DNA of 64,000 nt from Bacillota bacterium (GCA_017460805.1 JAFUAF010000029.1:1-64000); one strand, 5' to 3'. Positions 7,555-17,131 are shown, counted from the first letter of the stretch. A program made the numbers and translations. Notes: a model not told the origin generated them from the letters alone.

Positions 7555-9507
7555 ATGGAAAAAATTATTTTTTTTAATTATTGCGCTATACCTATATATT
7601 CATTTATACTTATTTCCGCTTTTGTCAGAGGTGCGACAAGAGGCAGGAGCAACCGATATTTTATTCTGCTCAATGCCATGTCTTTGACGGCTACTGTACT
7701 TGATATACTTGCAAACAGAGCTTTCCCGGAACGACCTTTGACCACAGCGGGTGTTTATGCGATAACACTGTTTGAATACGGCTATTTTTTGCTTCATAAC
7801 CTTACTATGCCCATTTATCAGATATATCTGATCTATGTGATGAAGACGGAGTTTTTGTTCAAAAATAAATTTATCAAGTTTTTGCTGATAGGTCTTTCGA
7901 CAGCTATCGTTCTTTTGCTTATCACAAACCCGATAACACACTGGATATTTACTGTAACGCCGGATGTCGCATACAGCAGAGGTTCACATATAATACTGCT
8001 TTACCCTATAGTATTTATATTCTTCCTCGGCGGTATGATATTCCTTATAAAGTACAGAAAACTTATTGACGGCTGGAAATGGCTTGCGTATCTGTCGCTT
8101 TATTTAATGGATCTTGCGGCGGTAGTGGTGCAGTATCTTAGTATGCGTTACCTTGTGGAGATGTTTTGTACGGCGCTTGCATTTTTGTTTATCGTGCTTA
8201 TAGTTTACAGACCCGAGGAAAGTGTCGATCCCGCGGTATTGCTTCCAAACTGGAAAGAATACCGCAGACATATAAGAAATATTCTTATGACAAAACAGCA
8301 TGTAAAGATAGCTGTTATCAAATTTATAAACGCAAACAATATAAGAACATATCTCGGCGAGGAACGTTATAACCGCTTTTTGAGAAAGATCTCCGAGCCT
8401 TTTATAGACAGCCTGATGCAGACCGGACTTGACTTTGATATGTACTTTGAAGCTCCGGGCTCTATTTACGTTGTTTTCAAGGATGTATCCGATGATTTTG
8501 ATATTTCGCAAAAACTGTTTTCTATATACCGTTCCGTAAGATACAGTTTTCAGGAAATAGAGCATACGGGCGCAAGACTGATACCGCGTGTGCTTATAAT
8601 GAACTGTCCCGAAGATCTTGACAATTTTGACGATATTATACATTTGGGACACGAATTTTACGGTCTTACATCCTATTATAAGACCGTGACAAATGCCTCC
8701 GATATAATCGGTTCAAAAAGCTTTAAAATAGAAAGCAATATGGACAGTATACTGGAACGCGCCATAACCGAAAACAGACTTGAAATGTACTATCAGCCGA
8801 TATATTCGCTTAAAGAAAAGCGGTTTACATCGGCAGAAGCGCTTATCAGACTTAAAGACAGAGAGTACGGCTTTATTTCGCCCGGTATCTTTATCCCCGC
8901 CGCCGAAGCCCGCGGACTTATTCTGCCGATTGGTGATTTTGTTGTTGAGGAAGTTTTTAAATTCATTTCCGAAAACGATCTTAAAAAGTACGGTATAGAC
9001 CACATTGAGCCTAATCTTTCGGTTGCTCAGTGTCTACAGCCCGAACTTGCGGAAAAAATAAAAAGCCTTGAAGAAAAATATAATATCGACCCAAAAGATA
9101 TCAATTTTGAAATAACGGAAACTTTCTTTGACAATATCGGCGAGATAATGGACAGAAATATCAATCGTATCCGTGATATGGGTTATGCCTTTTCGCTCGA
9201 TGATTACGGCACGGGTTATTCCAATATCCAGCGTGTTTCGCGTTTGCCTTTTTCTGTAATAAAGATAGATAAAAGTCTTATTGACATTATAGACACGCCG
9301 GATGGACTTGCTATTATCAAAAATACGATAAATATGATGAAAGATATACGCAAGGAGATAGTTGCCGAGGGTGTTGAGGATGAAAAGACAGTGAATTTGC
9401 TTAATGAACTTGGCTGTGATTATATCCAGGGATTTTATTTTGCAAAGCCAATGCCAAAAGATGATTTTCTGCAATTCATTAAGGAAAATAATAAAGGGAC
9501 TCGATAA
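7555..9507 (+). CDS. Membrane c-di-GMP phosphodiesterase (EAL domain)
   Basis: Codes for 650 aa. About seven TM helices (residues 1-215) are followed by a degenerate GGDEF-like region (about 230-390; no GGDEF signature seen) and a complete EAL domain (about 400-645). Residues needed to cut c-di-GMP to pGpG are present: AEALIRL, NLSVAQ, EITET, DDYGTGYS, IKIDKS, AEGVED and QGFYFAKP. It is therefore likely an active, membrane-signal-controlled phosphodiesterase. The ATG at 7555 follows AAAGGGTGAT; an upstream in-frame start at 7507 overlaps the promoter. It is a single-gene unit, closed by a terminator that starts inside its last codons. Confidence 0.9.
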   Translation: MEKIIFFNYCAIPIYSFILISAFVRGATRGRSNRYFILLNAMSLTATVLDILANRAFPERPLTTAGVYAITLFEYGYFLLHNLTMPIYQIYLIYVMKTEFLFKNKFIKFLLIGLSTAIVLLLITNPITHWIFTVTPDVAYSRGSHIILLYPIVFIFFLGGMIFLIKYRKLIDGWKWLAYLSLYLMDLAAVVVQYLSMRYLVEMFCTALAFLFIVLIVYRPEESVDPAVLLPNWKEYRRHIRNILMTKQHVKIAVIKFINANNIRTYLGEERYNRFLRKISEPFIDSLMQTGLDFDMYFEAPGSIYVVFKDVSDDFDISQKLFSIYRSVRYSFQEIEHTGARLIPRVLIMNCPEDLDNFDDIIHLGHEFYGLTSYYKTVTNASDIIGSKSFKIESNMDSILERAITENRLEMYYQPIYSLKEKRFTSAEALIRLKDREYGFISPGIFIPAAEARGLILPIGDFVVEEVFKFISENDLKKYGIDHIEPNLSVAQCLQPELAEKIKSLEEKYNIDPKDINFEITETFFDNIGEIMDRNINRIRDMGYAFSLDDYGTGYSNIQRVSRLPFSVIKIDKSLIDIIDTPDGLAIIKNTINMMKDIRKEIVAEGVEDEKTVNLLNELGCDYIQGFYFAKPMPKDDFLQFIKENNKGTR

Positions 9508-9524
9508 AAAAAGAGTCCCTTTTA
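9496..9524. terminator. Bidirectional terminator between EAL and DUF512 genes
   Basis: GGGACTC (9496-9502) pairs with GAGTCCC (9513-9519), followed by TTTT. The left arm lies inside the last codons of the EAL gene. The convergent DUF512 gene stops at 9522, so the same hairpin may serve both strands. Confidence 0.75.
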
Positions 9525-10829
9525 TAGTTCATATATCTGTTTTACAAAACGATGTCCTTCATCTGCCGAAATAACAACTTTTACATTAAGTGCTTTTTCA
9601 ATATCGCTTATATCGGTATCGTCAAGCATTACTGTTGTTTCGGCGCGGAAAGCATTTTCGGGTATCAGAAGATAGTCGCCTATATCCTTGTCTTTAAGCT
9701 GATTTATGATATCCGTACCCGTTATAAGACCGCTTACTGTAATAGTCTCGCCGAAAAAATCGTTTCTGATAGGGTAGACATTTATAACCGTATCGGACAA
9801 TTTTTCACTTAATTTATTGCATAGACCCGAGATAAAATCATAGGCGATGCGTCCTGTCGCAACCGATAATCTGCGCTTTTTGTTGTCGGGTGCAAGCTCT
9901 TCTATTGCGCTGTCAAACTCATCCTGCATAAGGGTCAGCATTCCGACGCCGTTTTCAAGCTGTGGGAAACCCTCGTAATCGTCATATTCGGGCAGGGGCA
10001 GACCCGCTGTCAGATAGAATTCATCCGACAAAAAGCAAAATCTTGTGCCTTTTTCTTTAAACAATTTGTTCTGCCATTTAGTTACCTGTTCTATAACGGT
10101 CCTGCATTGTTCGGGCGTAAACAGTTTGATTGGGTAAAGACCTTGTCTGTGCGCGCTTTTTCCAAACGGTACGATAGACATACTTTTCCCGAACGGGATA
10201 AATCGGCTCAGGTCTTCAATGCTTTTATCAAGATACTTCCCGTCGTTTATACCCGCACACAAAACTATCTGAAAATTCATTTCTATATGTGCTTTATAAA
10301 GCTTTTCAAGCTGTTCAAAAAGCCTTGCTGCATTGGGGTTTTTAAGCATATATTTGCGAAGTTCCATATCGGTGGTATGAACGGAAACATTGATAGGCGA
10401 AAGATGATAAAAGATTATTCGGTCAAGGTCTTCGTCTTTCATATTTGTAAGAGTGACATAATTCCCCTGCAAAAATGAAAGGCGGGAGTCGTCGTCCTTA
10501 AAATACAAAGTATCGCGCATACCCTTTGGAAGCTGGTCTATAAAGCAGAAAATACACTTGTTGGAACAGCTTTTTGCCTTATCCATAAGGCCTGTTTCAA
10601 ACACGATGCCAATATCTTCGTATTCATCCTTTTCTATTTCAAGTTCCCATTCCTCGCCGTCCTGCTTTCTTATGCCAATTACGATATATTCATCCTGTAT
10701 CAGATAGCGATAGTCAAAAACGTCCTTGACGGGCTGACCGTTTATATCAAGCAAAATATCGCCGACCTCAATGCCCATTTCCTGTGCAATGCTGTCGGGC
10801 TCGACTTTGATAATTATATTTTCACTCAT
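9522..10829 (-). CDS. DUF512 radical-SAM-like protein with PDZ domain
   Basis: Codes for 435 aa. Residues about 5-65 form a PDZ-like domain (VEPDSIAQEMGIEVGDILLDINGQPV). A radical-SAM-type cluster motif follows, CSNKCIFCF (C-x3-C-x2-C) near residue 90, then the C-terminal DUF512 region. This matches the TIGR03279 'putative radical SAM enzyme' family, whose substrate is not established. It is the last gene of the leftward unit rnhB-yraN-pgeF-DUF512, 9 bp after pgeF. Confidence 0.85.
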   Translation of the reverse strand: MSENIIIKVEPDSIAQEMGIEVGDILLDINGQPVKDVFDYRYLIQDEYIVIGIRKQDGEEWELEIEKDEYEDIGIVFETGLMDKAKSCSNKCIFCFIDQLPKGMRDTLYFKDDDSRLSFLQGNYVTLTNMKDEDLDRIIFYHLSPINVSVHTTDMELRKYMLKNPNAARLFEQLEKLYKAHIEMNFQIVLCAGINDGKYLDKSIEDLSRFIPFGKSMSIVPFGKSAHRQGLYPIKLFTPEQCRTVIEQVTKWQNKLFKEKGTRFCFLSDEFYLTAGLPLPEYDDYEGFPQLENGVGMLTLMQDEFDSAIEELAPDNKKRRLSVATGRIAYDFISGLCNKLSEKLSDTVINVYPIRNDFFGETITVSGLITGTDIINQLKDKDIGDYLLIPENAFRAETTVMLDDTDISDIEKALNVKVVISADEGHRFVKQIYEL

Positions 10830-10838
10830 TATATCACC

Positions 10839-11642
10839 TTATAAAGAAATAAGCCCTGCAAGCGAACCGCGTGCATTACCCGTTATTCTGTGCGAGAAGA
10901 AAATATCGGGGTGACACTTGGTACACATACGGCTGTTTTCTATATTTTCGGGCAAAAGTCCGTGATTTTCAAGTATACGCTGATTGACGGAGTGCAGGTC
11001 AATAAAAAACTTGCCGTCTTCCGAGGTATCTACTGATATAAATTCTTCCGACCATGGCAGTTTTTCTCTGAATTCCTTTACAACGGGCATATCTACCTGA
11101 AAACAGCATTTGCCTATAGCTGGAGAAATGCCCGCAATTATTTTTGCTCTGTCCGCACCGTATTTTTCGGCAAGAATATCGGCCGTCTTTCCGCCTATCT
11201 CCAATACCGTGCCGCGCCAGCCGCTGTGGGTCATGGCTATGGCTTTTACATCGGGAGCATAGAAGAAAAGCAGTACGCAGTCTGCGGAAAAACCCGTAAG
11301 AACAACATCTTTGTCGGTCGTATATTCGCCGTCATAGCCGTCTTCCTGCCTTTCTTTAAAAAGTCCTTTGCCGCGGTCGGCAGCTGTGACTTCGATAATA
11401 TTGTCGGTATGTATCTGTCTTGTCCAAACTGTGTTTTTGCTGTCTGTACCAATAGCGGAGCAGATAATGCGGTAATTCTCTATAACATTTTCGGGCTTGT
11501 CCTCGCGAAAGGCAAGATTAAGCGAAGAAAAACATCCCTCGCTGACACCTCCCAGACGCGTTGAAAAGCAATGCTTTATGCCTGCTTTTTCAAGGTTTTC
11601 AAAAACAAAGTATTCAAGTTTGCCTTTTTTGACAAGTTTCAT
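10839..11642 (-). CDS. pgeF: Peptidoglycan editing factor / laccase-domain protein PgeF
   Basis: Codes for 267 aa, typical of the YfiH/DUF152 family. Members are copper/zinc enzymes reported to act on purine nucleosides, and the E. coli protein corrects wrongly built muropeptides. Seen here are FSTRLGGVSEGCFSSLNL (about residues 25-42), RQIHTD, SADCVLLFFY, the histidine motif MTHSGWRGT and SPAIGKCCFQVD. GGAG precedes the ATG. It lies 9 bp after yraN and 9 bp before DUF512 in one operon. Confidence 0.88.
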   Translation of the reverse strand: MKLVKKGKLEYFVFENLEKAGIKHCFSTRLGGVSEGCFSSLNLAFREDKPENVIENYRIICSAIGTDSKNTVWTRQIHTDNIIEVTAADRGKGLFKERQEDGYDGEYTTDKDVVLTGFSADCVLLFFYAPDVKAIAMTHSGWRGTVLEIGGKTADILAEKYGADRAKIIAGISPAIGKCCFQVDMPVVKEFREKLPWSEEFISVDTSEDGKFFIDLHSVNQRILENHGLLPENIENSRMCTKCHPDIFFSHRITGNARGSLAGLISL

Positions 11643-11651
11643 ATTATTCTC

Positions 11652-11990
11652 CTAAAAAGCATTTTTAAAATGCGTTATTTCTTTTCCCAAGATAGATATA
11701 ACATCAAAGCGGCAGTCCACATTTTGCAGTCCTTTTTCCATAAGATAGTAAGATGCGGTATTTCTTATATGTGTTTGTTTGTGGTAGTTTACAGCTTCAT
11801 AAGGCTTGCCCTTAGAGTCGTTTTGCCTGTATTTTACCTCGACAAATACAATATAGCTGCCTTTTTGAGCTATAATATCTATCTCGCCCATACGGCAGCG
11901 GTAGTTACATTCAAGTATTTTGTAAAAACGGTGTTTAAGATAGGTCACAGCCATCTGTTCGCCCGTTTTGCCTTTGTTGACATTACTCAT
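11652..11990 (-). CDS. yraN: YraN/UPF0102 nuclease-fold protein
   Basis: Codes for 112 aa. UPF0102 proteins have a restriction-endonuclease-like fold; the motif set GEQMAVTYL, RCRMGEIDIIAQ and VFVEVKYRQ (the D-x-n-E-x-K nuclease core) is present. The ATG at 11990 is chosen because AAGGA precedes it by 8 bases; an ATG 9 bases upstream has no such site. It overlaps the end of rnhB by 8 bp (ATGAGTAA), a coupling common for rnhB-yraN in Firmicutes. Confidence 0.88.
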   Translation of the reverse strand: MSNVNKGKTGEQMAVTYLKHRFYKILECNYRCRMGEIDIIAQKGSYIVFVEVKYRQNDSKGKPYEAVNYHKQTHIRNTASYYLMEKGLQNVDCRFDVISILGKEITHFKNAF

Positions 11991-12750
11991 TGAATACATC
12001 CTTGCAGAAACTCATGCGGTGGATAGCGCTGAAGCCGAGTTTTCTTATGCCCTCATAGTGTTTTGGCGTACCGTAGCCCATGTTATTCTCAAAATCGTAT
12101 CCGTTGTAGATCTCGGCGATCTTGGTCATAAATCTGTCCCTTGTTACTTTGGCAATAACGCTTGCGGCAGCGATAGAAAGGCTTTTTGAGTCACCTTTTA
12201 CAATGGCTTCCTGCGGTATATCGACATTGGGTATGGTTACGGCATCAACAAGCAGCTGCTCGGGTTCTGTTTTTAAATTCTTTATTGCGCCCTGCATAGC
12301 CATATAAGTTGCCTGAAGAATATTTATACGGTCGATAGTGCGGTTGTCAACAGCACCAAGACCAACGGCAACAGCCTTGTCCATGATTATATCATAAAGC
12401 TCTTCGCGTTTTTTGGGGGAAAGCTTTTTGCTGTCATCAAGCCCCTCGATAACACAGTTTTCGGGCAGGATAACAGCCGCCGCAACAACAGGACCCGCAA
12501 GAGGACCTCTGCCGACCTCGTCAATACCCGCAACAAGCTTAACGCCTTTTTTGTGGTATTTGCGTTCAAATTCAAGCATGGTGTCAAGGCGCTCCAGTTC
12601 TTTAAGATGAGCGGCATATTTTTTGTCATAGCTTTTTACAAGGTTTATAACACCCGCCCTGGTATCGTCGCGGTACTGTTCCAGTGCTTCGGGTATATCA
12701 ACAATATTTACTGCAAGAAGTTCCTGCTTTATTTCTGCAATAGATTTCAT
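11983..12750 (-). CDS. rnhB: Ribonuclease HII
   Basis: Codes for 255 aa, about 50 residues longer than the shortest RNase HII proteins owing to the N-terminal extension found in many Firmicutes. The enzyme cuts the RNA strand of RNA-DNA hybrids and starts ribonucleotide excision repair. The catalytic Asp-Glu are in LVAGIDEVGRGPLAGPVVAA; the next Asp is in LLVDAVTIP. The ATG at 12750 follows GGAGG by 5 bases; a TTG 12 bases upstream overlaps that site. It heads the operon with yraN, pgeF and DUF512. Confidence 0.93.
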   Translation of the reverse strand: MKSIAEIKQELLAVNIVDIPEALEQYRDDTRAGVINLVKSYDKKYAAHLKELERLDTMLEFERKYHKKGVKLVAGIDEVGRGPLAGPVVAAAVILPENCVIEGLDDSKKLSPKKREELYDIIMDKAVAVGLGAVDNRTIDRINILQATYMAMQGAIKNLKTEPEQLLVDAVTIPNVDIPQEAIVKGDSKSLSIAAASVIAKVTRDRFMTKIAEIYNGYDFENNMGYGTPKHYEGIRKLGFSAIHRMSFCKDVFNE

Positions 12751-12786
12751 TTCATCCTCCAAATGGTAAATTTTGTGTATAATAGA

Positions 12787-12815
12787 ATTATATAATGTTT
12801 TGACAAAGTTTTCAA
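12787..12815 (-). promoter_or_regulatory. Sigma-A promoter of the rnhB operon
   Basis: On the minus strand: TTGAAA (12815-12810), 17-bp spacer, TATAAT (12792-12787), about 37 bp before the rnhB start. Confidence 0.65.
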
Positions 12816-12871
12816 TAGATTTTATATGAATAGTATTTTACAAAATCATTACACTTTATTACATGGTATAG

Positions 12872-12899
12872 CAATATTTTTGATTTTGTAGTATACTTA
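12872..12899 (+). promoter_or_regulatory. Candidate sigma-E-type promoter of the SpoIID-like gene
   Basis: CAATATT (12872-12878), 13-bp gap, TATACTTA (12892-12899) resembles the Bacillus sigma-E pattern (KMATATT, 13-15 bp, CATACAMT). No sigma-A -35 box stands at the right distance from TATACT. spoIID is a sigma-E gene in B. subtilis. Weak evidence. Confidence 0.3.
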
Positions 12900-12914
12900 T
12901 TTATGAGCAACGTC

Positions 12915-12953
12915 ATATCGTGAACGTCTGAATATTTTTGACGTTCACGATAT
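12915..12953. promoter_or_regulatory. 14-bp perfect inverted repeat upstream of the SpoIID-like gene
   Basis: ATATCGTGAACGTC (12915-12928) is exactly mirrored by GACGTTCACGATAT (12940-12953) around an 11-base A/T-rich loop. It lies just downstream of the candidate promoter and 12 bp before the ribosome binding site. It has no T-run, so it is not an ordinary terminator; it may be an operator or a 5' UTR hairpin. Confidence 0.6.
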
Positions 12954-12979
12954 ATATCTGTAAAAAGGAGGAAACTTTG

Positions 12980-14533
12980 TTGTTAAAAAGATTAGCGGCG
13001 GCTGTTTTAAGCTGCGTTATGATATTCGGCGGCATAGCTGTTTACCAGAGCTACGGCGAGCAGACCGTGCGTGTCGGCCTTGAAAGATATTATATGGATG
13101 TTTCGTCCGTTAATGCAAATAATACGTCACTTGATATCGCCTATAGCGGCGGAAGCCTGAAACTTGACAGCGCAAGCGGTTTTAAATTTGAGCCTGCAAG
13201 CGGAAGTTTTTCATCAAGAACACAATGTTCGTCTTTTGAAGATGCTATAGTAAAAGAAAATGCCGTTTACGATTCAAATGGCTGGTGTACATATTTTTCG
13301 GGCGCAGCGGCGGCAGAACCCGTGACCGAAGTCACAACACAGGCGGTTATTGAAGAAGAGGTAATTGACGAAACTAAAGAAGAGAAAGAAAAAATGCCTG
13401 CTGTTTCCGTAAGCACGGGCACATATACCTATCTTCCGACAGCGATAAAAGTTACATATTCGGGCGGCAGTTTTGTACTTAATACTGCGGGTGTTGTAAC
13501 GCTTTCATCCTCAAACGGTGTTATAGACCTTGGGGAAATGGCATACCGCGGCAAGATAGAACTTTCAAATTCGGGCGGACTTTTGCAGACCGTTAATATT
13601 CTTACAATGGATCAGTACTTATACGGCGTTGTTCCGTCCGAGGTCTATTCAAACTGGCCCGATGAAGCCTTAAAGGCACAGGCAGTTGCGGCGCGTACCT
13701 ATGCGGAATATCATATCGGCAAACATTCCGGCTATGATCTGTGCGACCATACGCATTGTCAGCAGTACAGCGGCTACAACAAGGAAGAAGAGAGCACAAA
13801 CAGGGCTGTCGATGCTACATCCGGAGTGCTTGCATACTATGGCGGAAAGCCGATAAATTCCGTATACTATGATTGTGACGGCGGTCATACCCTTTCCGCG
13901 GAAGAGGTGTGGGGCAGCGATATTCCGTATTTGCAGTCAACTCCCGACCCTTACGAGCTTAATGCAAGACAATGGGAAAGGACTTTTACTCTTGATGAGA
14001 TAACAGCTCTTACAAAAGAAAACGGTACGGATATCGGTAATGTAACTGCCGTTGAGGTAACGAAGCGCCGCGGAGATATTCTTGCGGAAGAAGTTGTGAT
14101 TACGGGTACAACAGGCAAAATGACATTAAACGGTCAGGATATAAAGACATTCTTCAAAAAAGACGGCGAAAACCTTTGGTCACGCGCTTTTACAATAAGC
14201 GGTTCGGCTGCACCGAGCAATAATGTTTATGTTACGGGTGTAAGCGGCTCGGCGGACAATATGAAGCTGAATGTTGTTTCTGCCGTGGACAGCAAGGGTC
14301 AGGTGACTGTGCTTGACAATATTAACTGTGTACTGCGCGGCAAGGACGGCGATGTGGTCATAAGCGCAAGCGGCGGCACACTTACCGAAGCGCATGACAG
14401 CATTGTTATAAGCGGTGCAGGCTGGGGGCATGGTGTAGGCATGAGCCAATGCGGCGCTTACGGTATGGCATCACAGGGCTTTGATTATAAAGAAATTTTA
14501 AAATATTACTACAAGGGAATAGAAGTAAAATGA
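12980..14533 (+). CDS. SpoIID/LytB-domain protein
   Basis: Codes for about 517 aa. A basic N terminus plus a hydrophobic helix ([17 protein letters not shown]) is a signal peptide or anchor. An acidic [14 protein letters not shown] spacer follows, then the SpoIID domain: [44 protein letters not shown] and the terminal [16 protein letters not shown]. SpoIID is the lytic transglycosylase that drives engulfment during sporulation; relatives act as amidase enhancers. The start is a TTG (12977 or 12980) after AAAGGAGG; no ATG fits. It overlaps queA by 4 bp (ATGA). The N-terminal half is longer than classical SpoIID, so a vegetative wall role is possible. Confidence 0.85.
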   Translation: MLKRLAAAVLSCVMIFGGIAVYQSYGEQTVRVGLERYYMDVSSVNANNTSLDIAYSGGSLKLDSASGFKFEPASGSFSSRTQCSSFEDAIVKENAVYDSNGWCTYFSGAAAAEPVTEVTTQAVIEEEVIDETKEEKEKMPAVSVSTGTYTYLPTAIKVTYSGGSFVLNTAGVVTLSSSNGVIDLGEMAYRGKIELSNSGGLLQTVNILTMDQYLYGVVPSEVYSNWPDEALKAQAVAARTYAEYHIGKHSGYDLCDHTHCQQYSGYNKEEESTNRAVDATSGVLAYYGGKPINSVYYDCDGGHTLSAEEVWGSDIPYLQSTPDPYELNARQWERTFTLDEITALTKENGTDIGNVTAVEVTKRRGDILAEEVVITGTTGKMTLNGQDIKTFFKKDGENLWSRAFTISGSAAPSNNVYVTGVSGSADNMKLNVVSAVDSKGQVTVLDNINCVLRGKDGDVVISASGGTLTEAHDSIVISGAGWGHGVGMSQCGAYGMASQGFDYKEILKYYYKGIEVK

Positions 14534-15561
14534 AAAAATCGGATTTTTATTTTGAACTGCCGCCCGAACAGATAGCGCAGACGCCATTAAAAGACAGGTC
14601 GGCATCAAGACTGTTGGTTTTGGATAAAAACACAGGGGAGATCGAACACAGGATCTTCAAAGATATTACAGACTATCTTAACGAGGGCGACTGTCTTGTT
14701 ATAAACGAGACAAAAGTTCTTCCGGCGCGTCTTATCGGCGAAAGAGAGGATACGGGTACCCGTGTCGAAATATTGCTTTTAAAGCGCCTTACGGATGAGA
14801 ATTGTTGGGAATGTATCGTTTACCCGGGTAAAAAGGCAAGGGTAGGCAAGCGTATTTCTTTTGGCAGCGGTCTTTTAAAGGCGGAAGTCATTGATATAGT
14901 GGAAGAGGGAAACAGAATAGTCCACTTTGAGTTTGACGGCATTTTTGAGGAGATACTCGATAAACTTGGACAGATGCCATTACCGCCTTATATAACCGAA
15001 AAATTGGAAGATAAGGACAGGTATCAGACTGTTTATGCCAAAAATAACGGTTCGGCGGCTGCTCCTACGGCGGGTCTTCATTTCACGCCCGAGCTTCTTG
15101 AACAGATAGAAAAAAAGGGTGTAAAAATAGCAAGATTAACGCTTCATGTCGGTTTGGGAACATTCAGACCCGTTAAGGCGGATGATATACTTGACCATAA
15201 AATGCACAGCGAATATTACTGCATAGAACCCGAACAGGCAGATATTATCAATAATGCGCGCAAAAACGGCGGCAGGATAATCGCAGTAGGCACAACAAGC
15301 ACCAGAACGCTTGAATCCGTAGCCGACGAAAACGGCTTTATCCCCGCAAAAAGCGGCTGGACAGATATTTTTATCTATCCCGGCTATAAATTCAAGGCTA
15401 TCGACTGCCTTATCACAAATTTCCACCTGCCCGAAAGTACGCTTATCATGCTTGTCAGCGCATTGGCAGGCAGGGAAAATGTGCTTAACGCATATAAAGT
15501 GGCGGTGGAGGAGAAGTATAGATTTTTCTCGTTTGGGGATGCGATGTTTATACAATCGTAA
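14530..15561 (+). CDS. queA: tRNA preQ1 34 S-adenosylmethionine ribosyltransferase-isomerase
   Basis: Codes for 343 aa, full length. QueA moves the ribosyl part of SAM onto preQ1 at tRNA position 34 to make epoxyqueuosine. Seen are the start [24 protein letters not shown] split over residues 6-29, [34 protein letters not shown] and [16 protein letters not shown]. It is translationally coupled to the SpoIID-like gene by a 4-bp overlap. The partner gene tgt is in the same window at 53.2-54.4 kb but not in this operon. A terminator follows at 15615. Confidence 0.95.
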   Translation: MKKSDFYFELPPEQIAQTPLKDRSASRLLVLDKNTGEIEHRIFKDITDYLNEGDCLVINETKVLPARLIGEREDTGTRVEILLLKRLTDENCWECIVYPGKKARVGKRISFGSGLLKAEVIDIVEEGNRIVHFEFDGIFEEILDKLGQMPLPPYITEKLEDKDRYQTVYAKNNGSAAAPTAGLHFTPELLEQIEKKGVKIARLTLHVGLGTFRPVKADDILDHKMHSEYYCIEPEQADIINNARKNGGRIIAVGTTSTRTLESVADENGFIPAKSGWTDIFIYPGYKFKAIDCLITNFHLPESTLIMLVSALAGRENVLNAYKVAVEEKYRFFSFGDAMFIQS

Positions 15562-15614
15562 TGATTTTAAAAGCTGCTGCTGAAAGTAGTTTATATTGCA
15601 AAATATGTAAAAAG

Positions 15615-15643
15615 GGCATTATTTAACGATAATGTCTTTTTTT
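15615..15643 (+). terminator. Terminator after queA
   Basis: GGCATTAT (15615-15622) pairs with ATAATGTC (15629-15636), one G-T pair, followed by seven T. Confidence 0.75.
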
Positions 15644-15725
15644 ATTGAAAAATTTTTTCTTTATGTACCCATTTTATATTTTTTCGGTGTTTATTATAGT
15701 AAAGGACAAAAAAGGAGGACTAATA

Positions 15726-17090
15726 ATGAAAAAAACAATATTTCCAATTATATTATTTATTATTTTGTTTTCAGCGGGTTTGAATGTACAAGCTGAAGAA
15801 ATACAGTTGACGGATTATAATTATGCTTATGCAAAAAGAGTTCTTGATGGGTTTAGTATTACTGCTTTTTCGGATACATATGAATGTGGGGATGCTTTCT
15901 GGGGCGCATTTGATAAAGTTGAAGAAATCTACTTGAAGCCAAATGGAACGCAATTATACTGTTCAGGAGATTATTCCGCACTTTATGGTAAAAATGATAT
16001 AGGTGGCGTTAATTTTGGGCAATCTGTGGTGGGTTACAAGTACATTGGAGTATATGCTTCGATACAACCTTATACTAAAAACAGGTATCATAAAGGCTAT
16101 GTATTAAACTATGACGGAAATATTTTAGATGAAAACTCAATAGATAAAAGAGTTGTTGAAGAGAATGAGCAAATCCCTTATGGAATACGAATACAGAGAT
16201 ATAACGACGCATTAAAAATGAACATTGAAACAGAAGAATCCGAATCAGAAAGAGTTGACCGTTCATATTCTTTCCATGAAAAGCAAATAAACGGGCAAAC
16301 ATACTATGCTTTATTTAAAGAGTTAAAAGATGGAGAAACAGCAGTGGATTTTGTACCGAAAGAACAGCCGACAGATAAATACACCGAATACATAAATCAA
16401 ATGTACAAAAAGGGCTTGTTGTTCAATAATGAAATGTGTTTTTACAAAAGAGGGATAACACGTCTTGATTTTGGTATAGTTCTGGGCAGGGCATACTGTA
16501 ATGCTACGGAATATAACTTAGACGAATTTTTCACAGAAACTAAATTTGTTGATGTAAACCACCCTTACTGCTTGTATTTATCCGATAATGGTATACTTAC
16601 TTCAAGCAATGCGTTAGGACGTAATCTGTATCTTAACGAGAGGGAAATATCGAAACAAGTTGTTTCCGATGCACTTGATAAAGCCGCAGAGAAGTGCGGT
16701 GTCCTGACCGAATGGAAGAACACAAAGGTAATACAGCCGACAGATGCGGTTTGTTCAAGAGAACTTGCCTATGTTGAGACATTCAGACTGTACGAACTTA
16801 TCAAAAAGCACAATAATCCCAATTATTCGGCTTTTACTTCTTCACAAGTTTTAGACTCCGACAGCGAAGCAGAGACTATGCACTATGAAACGGTAGCGTA
16901 TATCGCCCCGAACAGCGAAGCAGAGACTATGCACTATGAAACAGTATCGGATAACGCCTCGAACGCAGAAACAAGTACGGAAATGACTACGCAGGCGACA
17001 GCGGTTAAGGGTGAAAACGTTTCAAAAATCGCCTTTATTTTAATAATTGCATTTATACTTGGCGGCATTATAGTTATGTTCACAGAATAA
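15726..17090 (+). CDS. Surface protein with SLH-like repeats and C-terminal TM anchor
   Basis: Codes for 454 aa with a signal peptide (MKKTIFPIILFIILFSAGLNVQA). The middle is unrecognised. Residues about 230-340 contain two diverged S-layer-homology-like units (YINQMYKKGLLF...GITRLDFGIVLGRAY and FVDVNHPYCLYLSDNGIL...ISKQVVSDAL). Then come two exact-start 17-aa tandem units beginning SEAETMHYETV, a Thr/Ala-rich stretch and a C-terminal TM helix (IAFILIIAFILGGIIVMF). AAAGGAGG precedes the ATG at 15726. Base composition is more AT-rich than the flanking enzymes. A wall-associated role is inferred; the substrate is unknown. Confidence 0.75.
   Translation: MKKTIFPIILFIILFSAGLNVQAEEIQLTDYNYAYAKRVLDGFSITAFSDTYECGDAFWGAFDKVEEIYLKPNGTQLYCSGDYSALYGKNDIGGVNFGQSVVGYKYIGVYASIQPYTKNRYHKGYVLNYDGNILDENSIDKRVVEENEQIPYGIRIQRYNDALKMNIETEESESERVDRSYSFHEKQINGQTYYALFKELKDGETAVDFVPKEQPTDKYTEYINQMYKKGLLFNNEMCFYKRGITRLDFGIVLGRAYCNATEYNLDEFFTETKFVDVNHPYCLYLSDNGILTSSNALGRNLYLNEREISKQVVSDALDKAAEKCGVLTEWKNTKVIQPTDAVCSRELAYVETFRLYELIKKHNNPNYSAFTSSQVLDSDSEAETMHYETVAYIAPNSEAETMHYETVSDNASNAETSTEMTTQATAVKGENVSKIAFILIIAFILGGIIVMFTE
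16861..16962 (+). repeat. Tandem duplication of 51 bp inside the SLH-like gene
   Basis: Two adjacent 51-bp units (16861-16911 and 16912-16962) both start ACAGCGAAGCAGAGACTATG and encode 17-aa repeats. The first half of each unit is nearly identical and the second half has diverged. Confidence 0.85.
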
Positions 17091-17131
17091 GTGCAACAAC
17101 AAAAGGTTGAAATCATATATTCCCTCATAAA

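Noticed and set aside
8104..8652. 182-aa open frame opposite the EAL gene
   Set aside because: Antisense to a protein with conserved motifs; no start signals.
16861..16962. CRISPR-like repeat
   Set aside because: Only two adjacent units, in frame inside a coding sequence and without spacers. No array was seen anywhere in the window.
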